Shown: in pieces, positions 52,108 through 61,105 of the stretch
Numbering within the stretch: position 1 is the stretch's first letter
Layout of the letters: each line of letters begins with the position of its first letter
Origin: Cohnella phaseoli
GTDB lineage: Bacteria > Bacillota > Bacilli > Paenibacillales > Paenibacillaceae
Direction of reading: 5' to 3'
NCBI RefSeq assembly: GCF_003386235.1
Contig: NZ_QRDZ01000028.1
Span: 1-64,000, forward strand
DNA length: 64,000 nt
The notes under the pieces: model-generated
Told to the model about the DNA's origin: nothing
Databases searched by the model: none
Seen by the model: the letters and a program-made list of their open reading frames with translations, nothing else
Position numbers and translations under genes: made by a program

Positions 52108-53133
52108 TCATTTTTTCTCTTCCAGTCTTGTCACTTCCTCAGGAGTCAATTCGGTCGCTTCGACGATCGTATTCATATCGACTCCCAGCTTCAAGAGATT
52201 GCGCGCAACCTTGAGCTGACCTTTTTTTACTCCCTCCTTTAAGCCTTCTTTCAAACCTTCTTTCAAACCTTCTTTTTTACCTTCCTCCCTTCCTTTCTTC
52301 ATTGCTTCGGGAATAAACGTTTTGATCATGTGGCTTACCTCCTCTTCCGTTTGTTTGTATTCGCCGTAATGTCGGTATAAGTAGTTTAGTATGTTCCCCA
52401 GCACCTGTAATATCCGATCCATGTCTCCAGTAGGTAACAGCCGCTGCCGATGTAGGTCCCGGATAACCGCCAGCGTCTCCTCGATCGTCGCCTTTAAACG
52501 AGAGAACTCCTCTGCGAATAACTGACGCTTCTCGTCGTCCGTGCGCGTGCTGGCGGCAATAAGCCGCATGTTCTTGCGAGAGCCAAACACTTGCAGAGGC
52601 AACAGCGCGAACAGACGCCGCTCCTGCAGGTCTCGGGGCGACAGCATCCAGTAACGCAGCACCGGTACCGTGTAGACCGTCTCCGTTCCGTCCGGTAGTC
52701 GCATGCGGAAGGCGAGTTCCTCGCCGATCGCTTCGTTTTCCTCCAGAAAAATAACGATTTGTTTGGGGAATGCGAGCAAGGGCAAACCATTGTCTTCTCT
52801 TCCCGCGGCCAGTTCCAACGCCTTCTCGAAGCCGTAGCGAAACATGCGTATAACCATCGACTGATCGTTAAGCGTCTGGAACTCGACATGATAATGAAAC
52901 AGTCCGCGGCGCGTATCCAGCTTCAAGAACAAATCGCCGACGATCCGTTCGTACTCGTCCAAGATAAACTCGGCATTGCCGTAGTGGATCGCCTTTACGT
53001 CCTCCGTCGCAACCCGCTCCCCGAACAAGCCGTTGATCAGTTGCACCGTCAGCCGCTTGGACAACCGGAACAGCACACGCATCATTTGATCAAGCTTCAG
53101 CTTCTCCTTCTTACGTCGATCTGATAACTTCAT
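52108..53133 (-). CDS. Rpn/YhgA-like PD-(D/E)XK nuclease-transposase family protein
   Basis: A 341-residue protein of the Rpn (recombination-promoting nuclease) type. The nuclease core is visible as Asp67 (VGDLFLKL) and Glu84-x-Gln86 (YHVEFQ), the ExQ variant of the PD-(D/E)XK active site. The C-terminal quarter holds a Lys/Glu/Gly tandem repeat (EGLKEGLKEGLKEGVKKG) made of 12-bp units at about 52240-52280, which is common in this family and prone to slippage. The ATG at 53133 is taken with GGGAGG upstream; an ATG four codons earlier is possible. It is a lone gene framed by hairpins at 51920 and 53179. Function in the host unknown; relatives are linked to DNA damage and possibly phage defence. 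Confidence 0.8.
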   Translation of the reverse strand: MKLSDRRKKEKLKLDQMMRVLFRLSKRLTVQLINGLFGERVATEDVKAIHYGNAEFILDEYERIVGDLFLKLDTRRGLFHYHVEFQTLNDQSMVIRMFRYGFEKALELAAGREDNGLPLLAFPKQIVIFLEENEAIGEELAFRMRLPDGTETVYTVPVLRYWMLSPRDLQERRLFALLPLQVFGSRKNMRLIAASTRTDDEKRQLFAEEFSRLKATIEETLAVIRDLHRQRLLPTGDMDRILQVLGNILNYLYRHYGEYKQTEEEVSHMIKTFIPEAMKKGREEGKKEGLKEGLKEGLKEGVKKGQLKVARNLLKLGVDMNTIVEATELTPEEVTRLEEKK

Positions 53134-53178
53134 TATACACCACATCCTCCCTCCGGCGACCTCCGCAAACGCGAAAAA

Positions 53179-53221
53179 AAGCACGCCCCGAGCGCCTTCA
53201 GGCGCTTATCGGAGTGTGCTT
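53179..53221. terminator. Hairpin upstream of the Rpn gene
   Basis: AAGCAC, CCCCGAGCGCC and GGCGCTTATCGG, GTGCTT form a long imperfect stem with TTCA as loop, with AAAAAAA on the left. It stands between the Rpn-family gene and the divergent SpoIIP-like gene, so its role is unclear; it may shield the two units or be part of a mobile hairpin. The bases to 53370 contain only the leader of the next gene. Confidence 0.55.
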
Positions 53222-53370
53222 CACTCGCCGTTTATTCATCTTTTTTCATTATACCAAACATATGTTCTCGTGTAAAGAATGAGATATTTTTCCGACAAAT
53301 AGCAGGCTTTTACTTCAACCTTGTCGAAAAAAGGTTAGGAACGAAATACCGAACAAGGAGAGAGGATGCT

Positions 53371-54555
53371 TTGATCTTTCGCCAAATCGCTTCTACCGCA
53401 GCCGTAGCCGTCCTGCTTCTATTCGTCGCTTTCATTCCTGTTTACGGAGCCTCCCCATCCGTCGCGCCTGCAGGCAATACTGATATGGCCAATAGCCGGA
53501 TCATCGCCAACAATTCATCTTCAACAAAGGGAAGCGTCGTTAAAATCGTAGACGTTACCAATTTACGCAGCGGGCCGGGATTGGATTACGATATCGTGGG
53601 CAAGGCGGTCCCCGGCGTTACGCTGCCGATCGTCGATACGACAGGGGACTGGTACGTCGTACCGCTGCCTAGCGGGGAGCGCGCTTACGTCGCCAACTGG
53701 GTAGTCGAGACCGAAACGCCTCTGCGTTATGTCGTGTTTGTGGACAAGACTAACCTGCGCAGCGGCCCCGGACTGGAACACGACATCGTAGGCAAGGCCG
53801 CTTCGGGAGACACTTTGCCGATCGCCGGGGTCGAAGGCGACTGGTATATCGTTACGCTGTCGGGCGGAAAACAGGCCTATGTGGCCAATTGGGTCGTCCG
53901 GACGAACCTCGACGAACGCGAAGCGCCGAAGGTCTACATCTATCACACTCATAATCGGGAATCCTGGAAAAATGTCGCCCGTAACGTAACGGGCTCATCC
54001 GTCGACGATACGGAAATCAACATCACGTTGGTAGGCGGACATTTGGGAGAGAAGCTCACCAAGTCTGGAATCCGTTCTTTGGTAGAGACCGAGGATTTCA
54101 TGGAACGGTTGAAGACGCAAAAGCTGGGCTTCTCCCAATCCTACGCGGAATCTCGCAAAGCCGTCACTAAAGCTATGAAAGCCAATCCGTCGCTGGCCTA
54201 TTTCTTCGATATTCATAGAGATGCAGACGTTCCGCGCAAAAACACGACGGTTACGATTAAAGGAAAGAGCTACGCTCGCATCCTGTTCGTCATCGGAACG
54301 GCCCACCCCAACCATGCTGCCAACCAGAAGCTGGCCAACGAACTGGACAAACGGCTGAACAAAAAGTATCCCGGTCTGTCGCGCGGAGTCATCTCCAAGA
54401 GCGTTCACCAAGGCAACGGCGAATACAACCAATCGCTCTCCCCCGGCAGTCTGCTGCTGGAAATCGGCGGCGCCAACAATACACTGGAGGAAACTAAGCT
54501 GGCTGCGGAAGCCTTCTCCGATGTTTTCTCGGCATACTACAAGTCTCTCAAGTAA
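53371..54555 (+). CDS. SpoIIP-type amidase with two SH3b domains
   Basis: A 394-residue exported protein. A signal peptide or anchor covers residues 1-27. Two bacterial SH3 domains (about 55-113 and 117-175) share TNLRSGPGL and DIVGKA and end YVANWVV; they usually bind the cell wall. Residues 180-394 match stage II sporulation protein P, an amidase/endopeptidase: YIYHTHNRESW, FFDIHRDA, ILFVIGTAHPNH, YPGLSRGVI and YNQSLSPGSLLLEIGG. Canonical SpoIIP has no SH3b domains, so this may be a paralogue used elsewhere. It uses a TTG start after AAGGAGAGAGG; the intervening ATG closes after two codons. The beta-propeller gene follows by 63 bp and may be cotranscribed. Confidence 0.87.
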   Translation: MIFRQIASTAAVAVLLLFVAFIPVYGASPSVAPAGNTDMANSRIIANNSSSTKGSVVKIVDVTNLRSGPGLDYDIVGKAVPGVTLPIVDTTGDWYVVPLPSGERAYVANWVVETETPLRYVVFVDKTNLRSGPGLEHDIVGKAASGDTLPIAGVEGDWYIVTLSGGKQAYVANWVVRTNLDEREAPKVYIYHTHNRESWKNVARNVTGSSVDDTEINITLVGGHLGEKLTKSGIRSLVETEDFMERLKTQKLGFSQSYAESRKAVTKAMKANPSLAYFFDIHRDADVPRKNTTVTIKGKSYARILFVIGTAHPNHAANQKLANELDKRLNKKYPGLSRGVISKSVHQGNGEYNQSLSPGSLLLEIGGANNTLEETKLAAEAFSDVFSAYYKSLK

Positions 54556-54618
54556 CAAGTAGCATTGGCCCGTTCAGCTAATCGCCGTAACGCCACTCTA
54601 TTATAAGGAGATTTCTTG

Positions 54619-55884
54619 ATGCACAGAAAATGGATCGGCCTGATCGCCGGATTTGCTTTGCTGCTTGGATTTACCGGCGTCTCGCAAGCCTCTGCGGCAA
54701 CGGACAAAGTAAAACTGCTCCCTTCCAATGATTATTTGGAGCTTCCCTATACCAACGACAGCGGCAAAAAAGTGCAGCTTCGAGGCTACCAAAACTTCGA
54801 GGTCGATTGGAGCGATGAAGCGAGTAGTGTGTGGCAATCTATGCTAGACGGAGACCGCCTACTGCTGCTCGACGGCACCTCTACGAAAGCGATTTCCAAA
54901 TCGGATGGCCGCGAGCTGTGGACACACGACTACAGCGATTCGGATACAAACTTTCCGAAGGATTGGGGATTGTCGGCACAGGGAACTCTTTTCACCATCC
55001 GTCAGAATATTTTTGATAACACTGTCGATCACCGAATCGATCTGATCGACCGCAGCGGCAAAGTAAAATCGTCTTACACTCTCCCGCACGATCGATTTAT
55101 ATTGCCGGATTTTATCACGTACTCTGCGATGGACTCGCGGGACAACCTGGTTACGGTAGCCAGTGGAAACCTTATTTCCCTGTCACCCCAGGGCGAGCTG
55201 AACTGGGCTGTTCCGGACATAGGGGAGTGGACCGCCACGACTACGGAGGTAGCCGATTTCTCGTTTACCTGGCATAAAACCAGCCTAACGGAAGTAATTA
55301 TAGACTCCCGAGATAACGTGCTTGCACTGACTGATTCGGATTATGCGTATTACTTGAGCAATACCGGCAAATTACTCTGGCAGAAGCAACTCGACCGCAG
55401 TACGAAGAGTTGGAGCGCGTCCGGATATATCCCGGCGACCGATCAATGGGTTCGCGCATACGGCAATCCGAATCCGCGCGTCGAAATTTTGGATCTGAAG
55501 AGCGGAAAGCTGACCAAAGTAAACAAACCGACAGCCGCCCAGCTCGATCTGGTGATGACGAAAGCCGGTAAGGGAAAATACTATGTGAAGGCCAAGCGCG
55601 GGATTGCCCAGATTGATGCCTCCGGCAAAACGCTATGGGAATATCCGCTGAGGCTGAACGGTTACTATACAGTAGGGGCCCTGCTGAGCGACAGCAAAGG
55701 AAACGTCTATATTAAGGATAACGGCGGCAGCGTTTTCTCGCTTGATCCTGCGGGGAATGAACGGTTCGTACTCATCGTCAAAAACAATAATTCGCTACAT
55801 GATATTTTGGTCGATGGAAAAGGAACGCTTTACCTGATTGATTCTCACTTTGGAACTTTGACCATTAAGCCGAAACATAAATAA
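54619..55884 (+). CDS. Secreted PQQ-like beta-propeller protein
   Basis: A 421-residue exported protein with a signal peptide (about 1-25, ending VSQASA). The rest is made of repeated blades of the PQQ/WD type, such as LLLDGTSTKAISKSDGRELW, LISLSPQGELNWAVP and YYLSNTGKLLWQKQL. No catalytic motif is visible. The ATG at 54619 follows AAGGAG by eight bases; a TTG directly before it is less likely. Neighbour of the SpoIIP-like gene, so a wall- or spore-related scaffold role is possible but unproven. Confidence 0.8.
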   Translation: MHRKWIGLIAGFALLLGFTGVSQASAATDKVKLLPSNDYLELPYTNDSGKKVQLRGYQNFEVDWSDEASSVWQSMLDGDRLLLLDGTSTKAISKSDGRELWTHDYSDSDTNFPKDWGLSAQGTLFTIRQNIFDNTVDHRIDLIDRSGKVKSSYTLPHDRFILPDFITYSAMDSRDNLVTVASGNLISLSPQGELNWAVPDIGEWTATTTEVADFSFTWHKTSLTEVIIDSRDNVLALTDSDYAYYLSNTGKLLWQKQLDRSTKSWSASGYIPATDQWVRAYGNPNPRVEILDLKSGKLTKVNKPTAAQLDLVMTKAGKGKYYVKAKRGIAQIDASGKTLWEYPLRLNGYYTVGALLSDSKGNVYIKDNGGSVFSLDPAGNERFVLIVKNNNSLHDILVDGKGTLYLIDSHFGTLTIKPKHK

Positions 55885-55890
55885 AGCGCA

Positions 55891-55935
55891 AAAAAGGTCG
55901 TGAGCAACGGAATTACCCGTGCTCACGACCTTTTT
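55891..55935. terminator. Two-way terminator between convergent genes
   Basis: AAAAAGGTCGTGAGC (55891-55905) pairs with GCTCACGACCTTTTT (55921-55935). It ends both the beta-propeller gene and the minus-strand locus 5 operon. Confidence 0.92.
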
Positions 55936-55951
55936 ATTCAACCGCTATATG

Positions 55952-57400
55952 TTATCCCTCAACCGCCGTGCTCCGATAAACCCCGAAGCCGCTCAGAGTC
56001 GGGCTCCAACGCGATTCGTCGATCGTGAGGCGCAGACGGCGGGCAGTCGTCTCGGCCAAGCGGCATATTTTCTTGTATCCGACGACCGTACCTTCGTAGA
56101 GCGGCCGCCAATCCTCGTCGCCGGACGACGAGGACGACGCCTCCAGTCGGAAGCGCTCGATGCGCTGGCCCTCGCAAATGTTCTCCGCAAGCACGACCCG
56201 ATCGAACGTCCGCTCGTCCCCTAGCTCGATGACGAGCTCCGCCTGCTCGACGCCTTCCGGAGCTTGCCAGAACGTCGAACGATCTCCGTCGGTTATGCGC
56301 TGCGCCCCGTGCGGCTCGTCCTTCTCGGCCGAGCCTCGAACGGCGGCTCCCGCAGCCAAATCGGTGCCGTACGTCCGTCTAATTCGCTCGCCAAGCTCTC
56401 TTAAGCGTGCGACATCGTTCTCGTGCAGCAGCCCTCTTGTATCGGGAGGCAGATTAAGCAGGAACGTCGAATTGCCTCCGACGGTACGCTCATACAGCTC
56501 CATCAACTGATCCGTCGTCTTGACGCGGTCGTCCTCCGCGGCATGGTAGAACCAACCCGGACGAATCGACGTATTCGTCTCCGCCGGATACCAGATCGCT
56601 TGGGCGGCCCTCGCCAACACATCGCGGCTGCCCAGGTCCTCATCCTCCGAGCTGACGCGCTTGGCGAACTCGCCGTCGTCGACCTGCTGCGAATTTTCAT
56701 GAATCTTCTCGTTGTCCTGCATCGCCGCCGGGACGACGCTCCATTCCGATGTGCGGGTATGGCCCGCTTCGTTGCCGCACCAGCGTACATCGGGGCCGCA
56801 TACGGAAATGACTGCATTCGGCTGAAGCTCGCGAATCAGGCTGTAATAAGCGTCCCAGTCGTACACCTGCCGCTTGCCGTTTGGCCCTTCGCCGCAGGCC
56901 CCGTCGAACCAGACGCTGAATACTTCGCCATAGTTGGTCAATAGCTCGCGCAGTTGATTGAGGAAGAAAGCATTGTAGGTTGGCGAATCTCCGTAGCTCC
57001 GCTCATGGCGATCCCATGGGGACAAGTAGACGCCGAATTTCAAGCCCGCTTTCCGGCAGGCGTCCGAAACCTCGCGAACGAGATCCCCTTGGCCGCCCCG
57101 CCAAGGGCTGCTCTTGACCGAATGCTCGGTATACGCGCTAGGCCACAAGCAGAAGCCGTCATGGTGCTTGCAGGTGAGAATAAGCCCCTTCATTCCCGCC
57201 GCTTGGCAGGCCGCAACCCATTGCTCCGCATCCAGCTCGGACGGTGCAAACAGAGAAGGGCTCTCGTCGCCCAGCCCCCATTCCATATCTGTAAACGTGT
57301 TTACCGTAAAATGAACGAACGCATAAAACTCAAGCCCCTGCCACGCCAATTGGCGCGGTGAAGGCGAAATCTTCGCCGCTTCTTGTATTGAGACTCCCAT
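55952..57400 (-). CDS. GH29 alpha-L-fucosidase (locus 5)
   Basis: A 482-residue enzyme releasing terminal L-fucose. The GH29 barrel (about 20-340) shows CKHHDGFCLW (about 77-86), PW-R-GGQGDLV, and nucleophile Asp166 in SVWFDGACGEG. After it comes a discoidin-like beta-sandwich (about 350-478: ITDGDRSTFWQAP, RFRLEASSSSS). No signal peptide, so it should act on imported sugar. GGAGGAGG precedes the ATG. It follows the GH35 gene by 21 bp and is the last gene of the operon. GH29 also includes some other specificities, but fucose is likeliest. Confidence 0.9.
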   Translation of the reverse strand: MGVSIQEAAKISPSPRQLAWQGLEFYAFVHFTVNTFTDMEWGLGDESPSLFAPSELDAEQWVAACQAAGMKGLILTCKHHDGFCLWPSAYTEHSVKSSPWRGGQGDLVREVSDACRKAGLKFGVYLSPWDRHERSYGDSPTYNAFFLNQLRELLTNYGEVFSVWFDGACGEGPNGKRQVYDWDAYYSLIRELQPNAVISVCGPDVRWCGNEAGHTRTSEWSVVPAAMQDNEKIHENSQQVDDGEFAKRVSSEDEDLGSRDVLARAAQAIWYPAETNTSIRPGWFYHAAEDDRVKTTDQLMELYERTVGGNSTFLLNLPPDTRGLLHENDVARLRELGERIRRTYGTDLAAGAAVRGSAEKDEPHGAQRITDGDRSTFWQAPEGVEQAELVIELGDERTFDRVVLAENICEGQRIERFRLEASSSSSGDEDWRPLYEGTVVGYKKICRLAETTARRLRLTIDESRWSPTLSGFGVYRSTAVEG

Positions 57401-57421
57401 TCCGCTTCCTCCTCCCCTCGA

Positions 57422-59170
57422 TTAGCCGAGATCAGCCTTATCCGTCAATTGAACGACCGGCGCCGACGTACCATGAAGCTCGAACACGATCAACTCGTTC
57501 TCGCCCTCCCGCAGCAGCGGCGCAGGAACGTACAACGTGCGCGTCGGACCGACTTCCCAATACCGACCGAGGTTAACGCCGTTCAGGAAAGCTACGCCCT
57601 TCGTCCAGCCGTCGAAGCGAACGAACGTATCGGCCTTCTCCTCCACTTTAAACGTTCCTCTATAGAAGGACGGAAGATCCCCTTCCGACGCCTCTGCCGC
57701 AGCAGCAAAGTCCAATTGATCCAGGTTGTCCAGCGGAAGCGTACGGATTGTCCAATCGTACAGAAATTGATTGCCCAGCCGAATCCCTTCCGTAACTCCC
57801 TTCGCGTCGCGCATAAGCGGACCGTAGTTGACGCGTCCCATATTTTCTACGAGCACATCCAAGCGCAGACCCTCAGCCGGAACCTCCAGCGGAAGCTCAA
57901 CCGGATTCCATCGTTCCGTCGTGCCGACATACTTGCCGTTCGCAAATACGAGCGCACGGTCGCGTACTTCCTGCAAAACCAGGTTCATACCGCTTCTCGG
58001 TCCGGTTACATGCGTCGAGTACAGAATGAAACCGTAAGCCTGTCCGACTTTCTCCATCGGCTCCGGGCTTGTGCGCTGTACCGGCGAAGAAAGGCGATCC
58101 AACTGTCCGAACAACCCGGTCGTCTGCTCCAGCCGCACCTCTCCGTAGGCTCGCTTCGGAATCGGCGCAGGCAGCTTCGCCTCCGGCAGCTCCGCATACC
58201 GCTCCAGCACCTTGCGCACCGCCCAATATTTCTCCGTCGGCTCGCCAGATTCGTTCAGTAGCGTATCGTAATCGTAGCTGTTCACTGTAGGCTCGTATCT
58301 CTGTATATGGTTCGCTCCGTTATAGAAGCCGAAGTTTGTACCGCCGTGGAACATATAGAAGTTGACCGAACCGCCCTCGGCCAGCATCTCCTCCAACGCG
58401 TCCGCCACATCCGCCGCCGGACGGGACTGATGCTCCTCCATCCAGTGATCGAACCAGCCGTTCCAGAATTCCATGCACATGAGCGGGCCTTCCGGCTGAT
58501 ACTCCCGCAGCTTGCGGAACGCCTCTGCCGCACGGGAGCCGAAGTTGACCGTCTCCAGTACGCCTTCGACCATGCCTCCCTGAAGCATATGATCCTCAGG
58601 GCCGTCGGAGGTGAACAGCAGCACGTCCATGCCGCGCTTCTTCATCCCGTCGCGAATGTATCCCAAATACTTCTTGTCGTTACCGTAGCTGCCGTACTCG
58701 TTCTCGATCTGCATCGCGATAATCGGCCCGCCGTTCGTGCACAGCAGCGGCTTGAAGCGCGGCAGCAGCTCGTCAAAGTAGGCGTCGACTTTAGCCAGAT
58801 ACAGCTCCTCGTAGCTGCGCAGCCGCAAGTTGCTGTCCTTCAGCAGCCAGGCCGGCAGACCGCCGAACTCCCACTCCGCGCAGATGTACGGACTTGGACG
58901 AACGATAACGTGAAGCCCCAGCTCGCCCGCAAGCCGAACGAACTTTTCCACATCGGCAATGCCTTTGAAATTAAACTGGCCTTCCTTAGGCTCGTGAATG
59001 TTCCAGGCCACGTATGTCTCTACCGTATTGAAGCCGCATGCCTTCAGCTTCAGCAGACGGTCCTCCCAATATTCGGGCACGACCCGGAAATAATGGATCG
59101 CCCCCGATAAAATCCGAATCGGATTGCCTTCATATACAAAGTCGTTTCCTTGAATGCCGAACGTTGCCAC
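57422..59170 (-). CDS. GH35 beta-galactosidase (locus 5)
   Basis: A 582-residue beta-galactosidase. The barrel carries the GH35 signature GGPIIAMQIENEYGSYG with acid/base Glu158 and nucleophile Glu234 in CMEFWNGWFDHW. C-terminal jelly-roll domains (about 370-575) end in RYWEVGPTRTLYVPAPLLREG (described in part). Start is a GTG with GGAGAGGGG eleven bases upstream. No signal peptide: cytoplasmic. With the fucosidase it would dismantle a galactose- and fucose-bearing oligosaccharide brought in by the adjacent permeases. Confidence 0.93.
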   Translation of the reverse strand: MATFGIQGNDFVYEGNPIRILSGAIHYFRVVPEYWEDRLLKLKACGFNTVETYVAWNIHEPKEGQFNFKGIADVEKFVRLAGELGLHVIVRPSPYICAEWEFGGLPAWLLKDSNLRLRSYEELYLAKVDAYFDELLPRFKPLLCTNGGPIIAMQIENEYGSYGNDKKYLGYIRDGMKKRGMDVLLFTSDGPEDHMLQGGMVEGVLETVNFGSRAAEAFRKLREYQPEGPLMCMEFWNGWFDHWMEEHQSRPAADVADALEEMLAEGGSVNFYMFHGGTNFGFYNGANHIQRYEPTVNSYDYDTLLNESGEPTEKYWAVRKVLERYAELPEAKLPAPIPKRAYGEVRLEQTTGLFGQLDRLSSPVQRTSPEPMEKVGQAYGFILYSTHVTGPRSGMNLVLQEVRDRALVFANGKYVGTTERWNPVELPLEVPAEGLRLDVLVENMGRVNYGPLMRDAKGVTEGIRLGNQFLYDWTIRTLPLDNLDQLDFAAAAEASEGDLPSFYRGTFKVEEKADTFVRFDGWTKGVAFLNGVNLGRYWEVGPTRTLYVPAPLLREGENELIVFELHGTSAPVVQLTDKADLG

Positions 59171-59197
59171 CTGCGCGACAACCCCTCTCCAAAATTT

Positions 59198-59228
59198 GGA
59201 TTCCCTTGGGATTCCCTTGGGTTCCCTG
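59198..59228. repeat. 11-bp tandem repeat before the GH35 gene
   Basis: Two exact GGATTCCCTTG units and a partial third lie between the permease stop and the GH35 ribosome site. Short and possibly of no function; it might modulate translation of the GH35 gene. Confidence 0.6.
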
Positions 59229-59251
59229 TTATCTTCGCCACAAACCGTCCA

Positions 59252-60121
59252 TTATCCTTTTACTCCGCCAAGCATCATGCCTTCTGTCAGCTTTTTTTGC
59301 AGCAGTGCGTAGACAAGGATCGTCGGCACGAGCACGATAACAAGACCGGCGAACAACGAGCCCCAATCCGTAGCGAACTTCTGGATCTGCATCAGGTTGG
59401 CCAGGCCGATCGGGATCGTCTTCTTCGTATCGTCCGTTATCAAGGTCAACGCCAGCACGTACTCGTTCCAAAAGTCGAAGAAGCTGAACACGATCAGCGT
59501 AATGATCCCGGGACGCGCCATCGGTATAATCACGCGGAATAAAGTTCCGAAGTATCCGCAGCCGTCGATCATTGCCGCTTCTTCGAAGTCGTGCGGAATG
59601 GATTTCATGAAGCCCGTGAGCAGGAAAACCGAGAAAGGCAGCGTGCCTGTTGCATACAGCGCGCTCAGCCATAGACGGTTGTCCAGCATGTGCAGATCGT
59701 TCATCATAATGAAGAGCGGTACGATAATGTATACGCCGCCGATAAACAGCCCCGCCATATAGAAGTTGGACAGGAAGGCGCGTCCGCGAAATTTCATGCG
59801 CCCGAGCACGTATGCGGTCGGTACCGCCATGCACAGCAGCATCACCATCGATAGGACGACGACCAGCACCGAGTTGATCATATAGTCGCCGATTTTGGCC
59901 GTCGTGAAGGCGCGCACGTAGTTGTCCCAGTTCAGTGCCGCCGGCAAAGACCACGGGCTTTCCATGACCTCGGTGCTCGTCTTGAACGAAGCCAGCAGGT
60001 TCCAAACCAAAGGATACAAAACAATCAACGTCTGGACGAACAGGAAAATCCGAACGGCAAGATTGCCCCACAATTTGGAGAGAATTCCGCCGGATTTTGC
60101 GGCATGGGTATAAGCCGACAT
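59252..60121 (-). CDS. Sugar ABC transporter permease, MalG type (locus 5)
   Basis: A 289-residue membrane permease with six helices, EAA loop at about residue 179 (EAAMIDGCGYF) and the typical ending LQKKLTEGMMLGGVKG. Only one base separates it from the stop of the upstream MalF-type gene, so translation is coupled. Confidence 0.93.
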   Translation of the reverse strand: MSAYTHAAKSGGILSKLWGNLAVRIFLFVQTLIVLYPLVWNLLASFKTSTEVMESPWSLPAALNWDNYVRAFTTAKIGDYMINSVLVVVLSMVMLLCMAVPTAYVLGRMKFRGRAFLSNFYMAGLFIGGVYIIVPLFIMMNDLHMLDNRLWLSALYATGTLPFSVFLLTGFMKSIPHDFEEAAMIDGCGYFGTLFRVIIPMARPGIITLIVFSFFDFWNEYVLALTLITDDTKKTIPIGLANLMQIQKFATDWGSLFAGLVIVLVPTILVYALLQKKLTEGMMLGGVKG

Positions 60122-60122
60122 G

Positions 60123-61007
60123 TTAATGCGCCTCCTTGTCCGTTAATTTGTTGCTGATTAGCGCCAGCAGCATCGAGATGATAAAAATAAACACGCCGAT
60201 CGCCATCGCATAGCCGAAGTTGGAATTCGTAAACGCCTGCCCGTACAGGTAGGTCATCAGGACCTCCGAATGTCTGTCAGGCCCGCCGGCCGTCATGACG
60301 GACACGATAATAAAGCTGATGGACAGCACGCCGTTAATACTGAAGACGATCGTGATTCGAATAATCTCCCACAGCATCGGGATCGTAATGTAGAAAAATT
60401 GCTGGATCCGCGTTGCGCCGTCCAGGCTCGCCGCTTCATAGAGCTCCGGCGAAATGCCGTCGATGCCCGCCATGTACATCACCATGTAATAACCTGCGGC
60501 CTGCCAGATCATCGTGACAGCCAGCGCCCACAGCACCGTCCGCTCGTCTCCCAGCCAAGACATGGCCAAGTTATCCAAACCGAGCAGTTCAAGTCCCGAA
60601 TTGACGAAGCCGATTGTCGGATGATAGATGAAGGACCACAAAATTGCGATAACGACGAAGGACAGAATGCTGGGGAAGAAGAAGACCGTCCGGTACAAGC
60701 CCTTCTCCTTGAGCTTCGATTGCGTCAGCAGCGAGGCGTTGACCAGCGCAAGCAGCAGCGTCACGACCGGAACGATCAGCATCAGGAATCCCGTGTTGCG
60801 AAGCGCCAGCAGAAATACGTCATCGTGGAACATATCCACGAAGTTTTGCAGACCGATGAATTTCGGTTCGTCGCTAACTCCCGTCCATAAATAAAGAGAT
60901 TTCTGAAAGATCTGGATGGTCGGATATACCTTAAACAGGAGGAAAAAGGCCAGACCCGGAAGCAGACAGGCCGCGATAAAGAACCCCCGTTTTGTTTTCA
61001 TATTCAT
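60123..61007 (-). CDS. Sugar ABC transporter permease, MalF type (locus 5)
   Basis: A 294-residue membrane permease; first helix at about 8-28 (FFIAACLLPGLAFFLLFKVYP), EAA loop at about residue 189 (EAASLDGATRI). AAGGAAGAG lies eight bases before the ATG at 61007; a second ATG two codons later is possible. It lies behind the hairpin that separates it from the binding-protein gene. Confidence 0.93.
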   Translation of the reverse strand: MNMKTKRGFFIAACLLPGLAFFLLFKVYPTIQIFQKSLYLWTGVSDEPKFIGLQNFVDMFHDDVFLLALRNTGFLMLIVPVVTLLLALVNASLLTQSKLKEKGLYRTVFFFPSILSFVVIAILWSFIYHPTIGFVNSGLELLGLDNLAMSWLGDERTVLWALAVTMIWQAAGYYMVMYMAGIDGISPELYEAASLDGATRIQQFFYITIPMLWEIIRITIVFSINGVLSISFIIVSVMTAGGPDRHSEVLMTYLYGQAFTNSNFGYAMAIGVFIFIISMLLALISNKLTDKEAH

Positions 61008-61040
61008 AGTCAGGCTCTTCCTTTCGCTTCTTGAGATAGA

Positions 61041-61080
61041 GAAAACCTGCCGGGTTCATCCAAACGCGCGGCAGGTTTTC
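61041..61080 (-). terminator. Intercistronic hairpin after the locus 5 binding-protein gene
   Basis: GAAAACCTGCCG and CGGCAGGTTTTC form a 12-bp perfect stem; on the minus strand a TTTTCTCT tail follows. As in locus 1, it sits between lipoprotein and permease genes and probably lowers permease expression. Confidence 0.75.
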
Positions 61081-61105
61081 CGGAAGCAGAAGCACATTTA
61101 CTCGC

